Below are positions 59,188-60,738 of a DNA stretch of 60,738 nucleotides, piece by piece. Each line of letters opens with the position of its first letter. Positions within the stretch are counted from its first letter, which is position 1. This DNA comes from Desulfosarcinaceae bacterium. GTDB lineage: Bacteria; Desulfobacterota; Desulfobacteria; Desulfobacterales; Desulfosarcinaceae. The stretch lies in contig JASJCL010000027.1 of NCBI GenBank assembly GCA_030066015.1, forward strand, positions 1 through 60,738, read 5' to 3'. The notes under the pieces are model-generated. The model did no database searches and was not told where the DNA came from. It saw only the letters and a program-made list of their open reading frames with translations. The translations under genes and the position numbers were made by a program.

Positions 59188-60738
59188 TTAAAATACCCAT
59201 TTTTCGAGAACGGCGAATACCGCTTCGCGCTTAATCGGCTTGGTGAGGTAATCGCTCATACCGGCGGCCAGACATTTTTCGCGGTCCCCTTTCATGGCCT
59301 GGGCCGTCATGGCCACGATCGGCACCGACTCATGGCCGGCAGAGCGAATCGCCTGGGTGGCCGATTTGCCGTCCATTTCCGGCATCTGGACATCCATGAA
59401 GATAAGATCGAAACCGTCAGGATCGGCCGTATATTTGTCGAAGGCGATTTTGCCGTTTCCGGCCACTTCCACCTGATAGCCCGCTTTGGTCAGCATCAAG
59501 GAGGCCAGCTTCTGATTGACCAGATTGTCCTCGGCCAGAAGGATGCGCACGCTTTGTTTGAGATCTTCGCGCACCGAATACTGGGTGTGGATCTTCTCCT
59601 CGCGGGGCATCTCACTGGCCTTGACGGCCTGTTCGCCCAGAATGCGGGCAATCATCTGCAACAGCTTCTCCCGACGCGCGGGCTTGCTTAAGAAGCCATT
59701 AAACCCGACCGCTTCGCAGCGCTTGGCGTCACGCTCCATTGAGGCGGACAGAGCCACCAGGGGCAGCCGGGCGATGACACCGGTGTCCGTCCGAATGCGC
59801 TGGGCGATTTCGAATCCGTCCATATCGGGTATGTCCAGGTCGATGATGGCGATCTGCAGCGGTGCCCCTTTGGACTGCCGGTCGGCGATGGTCTTGAGCG
59901 CCTGCGGACCCTCCGAGCAGGCGAATACCGTCATCTCGGCAGACTCCAATTGTTCCCTGAGGATCTGACGATTGGTCTTGTTGTCATCCACCACGATGGC
60001 GCTGACACCCGCCAACTCTGCGGGTTTGATGCGCTGGGCGGTGCGGTCTCCCGACGCGCGCAGCCAAGCGGTGAAGTGAAAGGTGCTGCCCTCCCCCAAG
60101 GTGCTCTCTGCCCAGGCGTCGCCGTCCATTAGATTCGAGATCTGTTTGCAGATCGAGAGCCCCAGGCCAGTGCCACCGTATTTGCGGGTGGTGGAGTTGT
60201 CCGCCTGTTGAAACGGCTCGAATATGGTTGCCACCTTGTCCGCCGGTATGCCGATCCCCGTATCCCGAATGCGGGCATGCAGTTGCACGCGGCCCTCGGT
60301 TTCCGCTTCCATGGCCAAGGACAATTCGATCTCGCCGGCCTCGGTGAATTTAGGCGCGTTACCGAGAAGATTGGTCAGGACCTGGCGAAATCTGAGGGGG
60401 TCCCCTTTCACCCGTGCGGGGACATTGTCCGCGATGTGGCAAAGCAGTTCGATGGGCCGCTGGCCGACCTTGGGCCGCACCAATTCGCAGACATCGTAGG
60501 CCAGCAGTTCCGGATCGAAGTCGATCTCCTCGAAATCCAGCTCGCCACTCTCAATTTTCGAGAAATCCAGGATGTCGTTGATTAATCCCAGAAGGGACTC
60601 GCCGCTGCGCTTGATGGTCTTGGTATAATCTTCTTGAACGGGATCGAGATCGGCGTCCAGCAGCAGATCGGTGAATCCGATGATGCCATTCATCGGGGTC
60701 CGGATCTCGTGGCTCATGTTGGCCAGTTCCTGGCCAAC
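59188..60738 (-). CDS. Hybrid sensor histidine kinase with two receiver domains (N-terminus beyond window)
   Basis: 516 C-terminal residues are visible; the open frame continues past the window edge, so the sensor part is missing. In order: HisKA with H in [12 protein letters not shown], HATPase_c ([36 protein letters not shown]), receiver 1 ([27 protein letters not shown]) and receiver 2 ([27 protein letters not shown]). All key residues are kept in both receivers. The ATG at the histidine box is not a true start, because the residues before it (QELAN) continue the usual H-box context. It works with the HPt gene downstream. Confidence 0.96.
   Translation of the reverse strand, partial: VGQELANMSHEIRTPMNGIIGFTDLLLDADLDPVQEDYTKTIKRSGESLLGLINDILDFSKIESGELDFEEIDFDPELLAYDVCELVRPKVGQRPIELLCHIADNVPARVKGDPLRFRQVLTNLLGNAPKFTEAGEIELSLAMEAETEGRVQLHARIRDTGIGIPADKVATIFEPFQQADNSTTRKYGGTGLGLSICKQISNLMDGDAWAESTLGEGSTFHFTAWLRASGDRTAQRIKPAELAGVSAIVVDDNKTNRQILREQLESAEMTVFACSEGPQALKTIADRQSKGAPLQIAIIDLDIPDMDGFEIAQRIRTDTGVIARLPLVALSASMERDAKRCEAVGFNGFLSKPARREKLLQMIARILGEQAVKASEMPREEKIHTQYSVREDLKQSVRILLAEDNLVNQKLASLMLTKAGYQVEVAGNGKIAFDKYTADPDGFDLIFMDVQMPEMDGKSATQAIRSAGHESVPIVAMTAQAMKGDREKCLAAGMSDYLTKPIKREAVFAVLEKWVF

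Overview
The window reads as a GC-rich chromosomal segment of a sulfate-reducing Desulfobacterota bacterium, probably Desulfobacterales (Desulfosarcina-like). This rests on gene content and general knowledge of the group, not on a database search. The pointers are a one-chain pyruvate:ferredoxin oxidoreductase, a periplasmic tetraheme class III cytochrome c, Lut- and GlcD/GlcF-type lactate dehydrogenases, an ADP-forming acetyl-CoA synthetase and a Cys-rich PAS sigma-54 regulator. There are no insertion sequences, CRISPR arrays, phage genes or rRNA genes. One tRNA gene, tRNA-Glu(CUC), is present.

Region 1 (1-26 kb) is a lactate/pyruvate catabolic island. It holds PFOR, a first lactate-oxidation pair (LutC plus a LutB-LutA fusion), a DctPQM TRAP transporter whose binding protein resembles 2-oxoacid/lactate binders, and a seven-gene minus-strand run: lutA, lutB, lutC, glcD, glcF, an ADP-forming acetyl-CoA synthetase and a CoA-transferase fused to a GNAT domain. 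Three paralogous FadR-type GntR/FCD regulators are interspersed. Together these can import lactate, oxidise both isomers to pyruvate, convert pyruvate to acetyl-CoA and recover ATP as acetate is released. TGGTNNNACCA operators sit just downstream of the predicted start points of the dctP and lutA promoters. More copies lie near two of the gntR genes, which suggests one shared control circuit.

Region 2 (26-38.5 kb) has a class I fumarase, then a TPP riboswitch with its own terminator ahead of a thiamine ABC transporter (thiBPQ). A minus-strand housekeeping group follows: U32 peptidase-family protein, YjbQ, ComEC and a YihG-like acyltransferase.

Region 3 (38.5-51.3 kb) carries a sigma-54 enhancer-binding protein, the cytochrome c, a large DUF4388-membrane-DUF1566 protein, a 1378-residue secreted repeat protein, a PilZ protein, a DUF2845 protein, a small ribbon-helix-helix-like protein and an MFS transporter. 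It is the least understood part.

Region 4 (51.3-60.7 kb) is core: tRNA-Glu, a PLDc_N membrane protein, a MltB-like transglycosylase, radA-rlmE-yebC, nadA-lolA, an unrecognised 285-residue protein, an HPt protein and a hybrid histidine kinase cut by the window edge.
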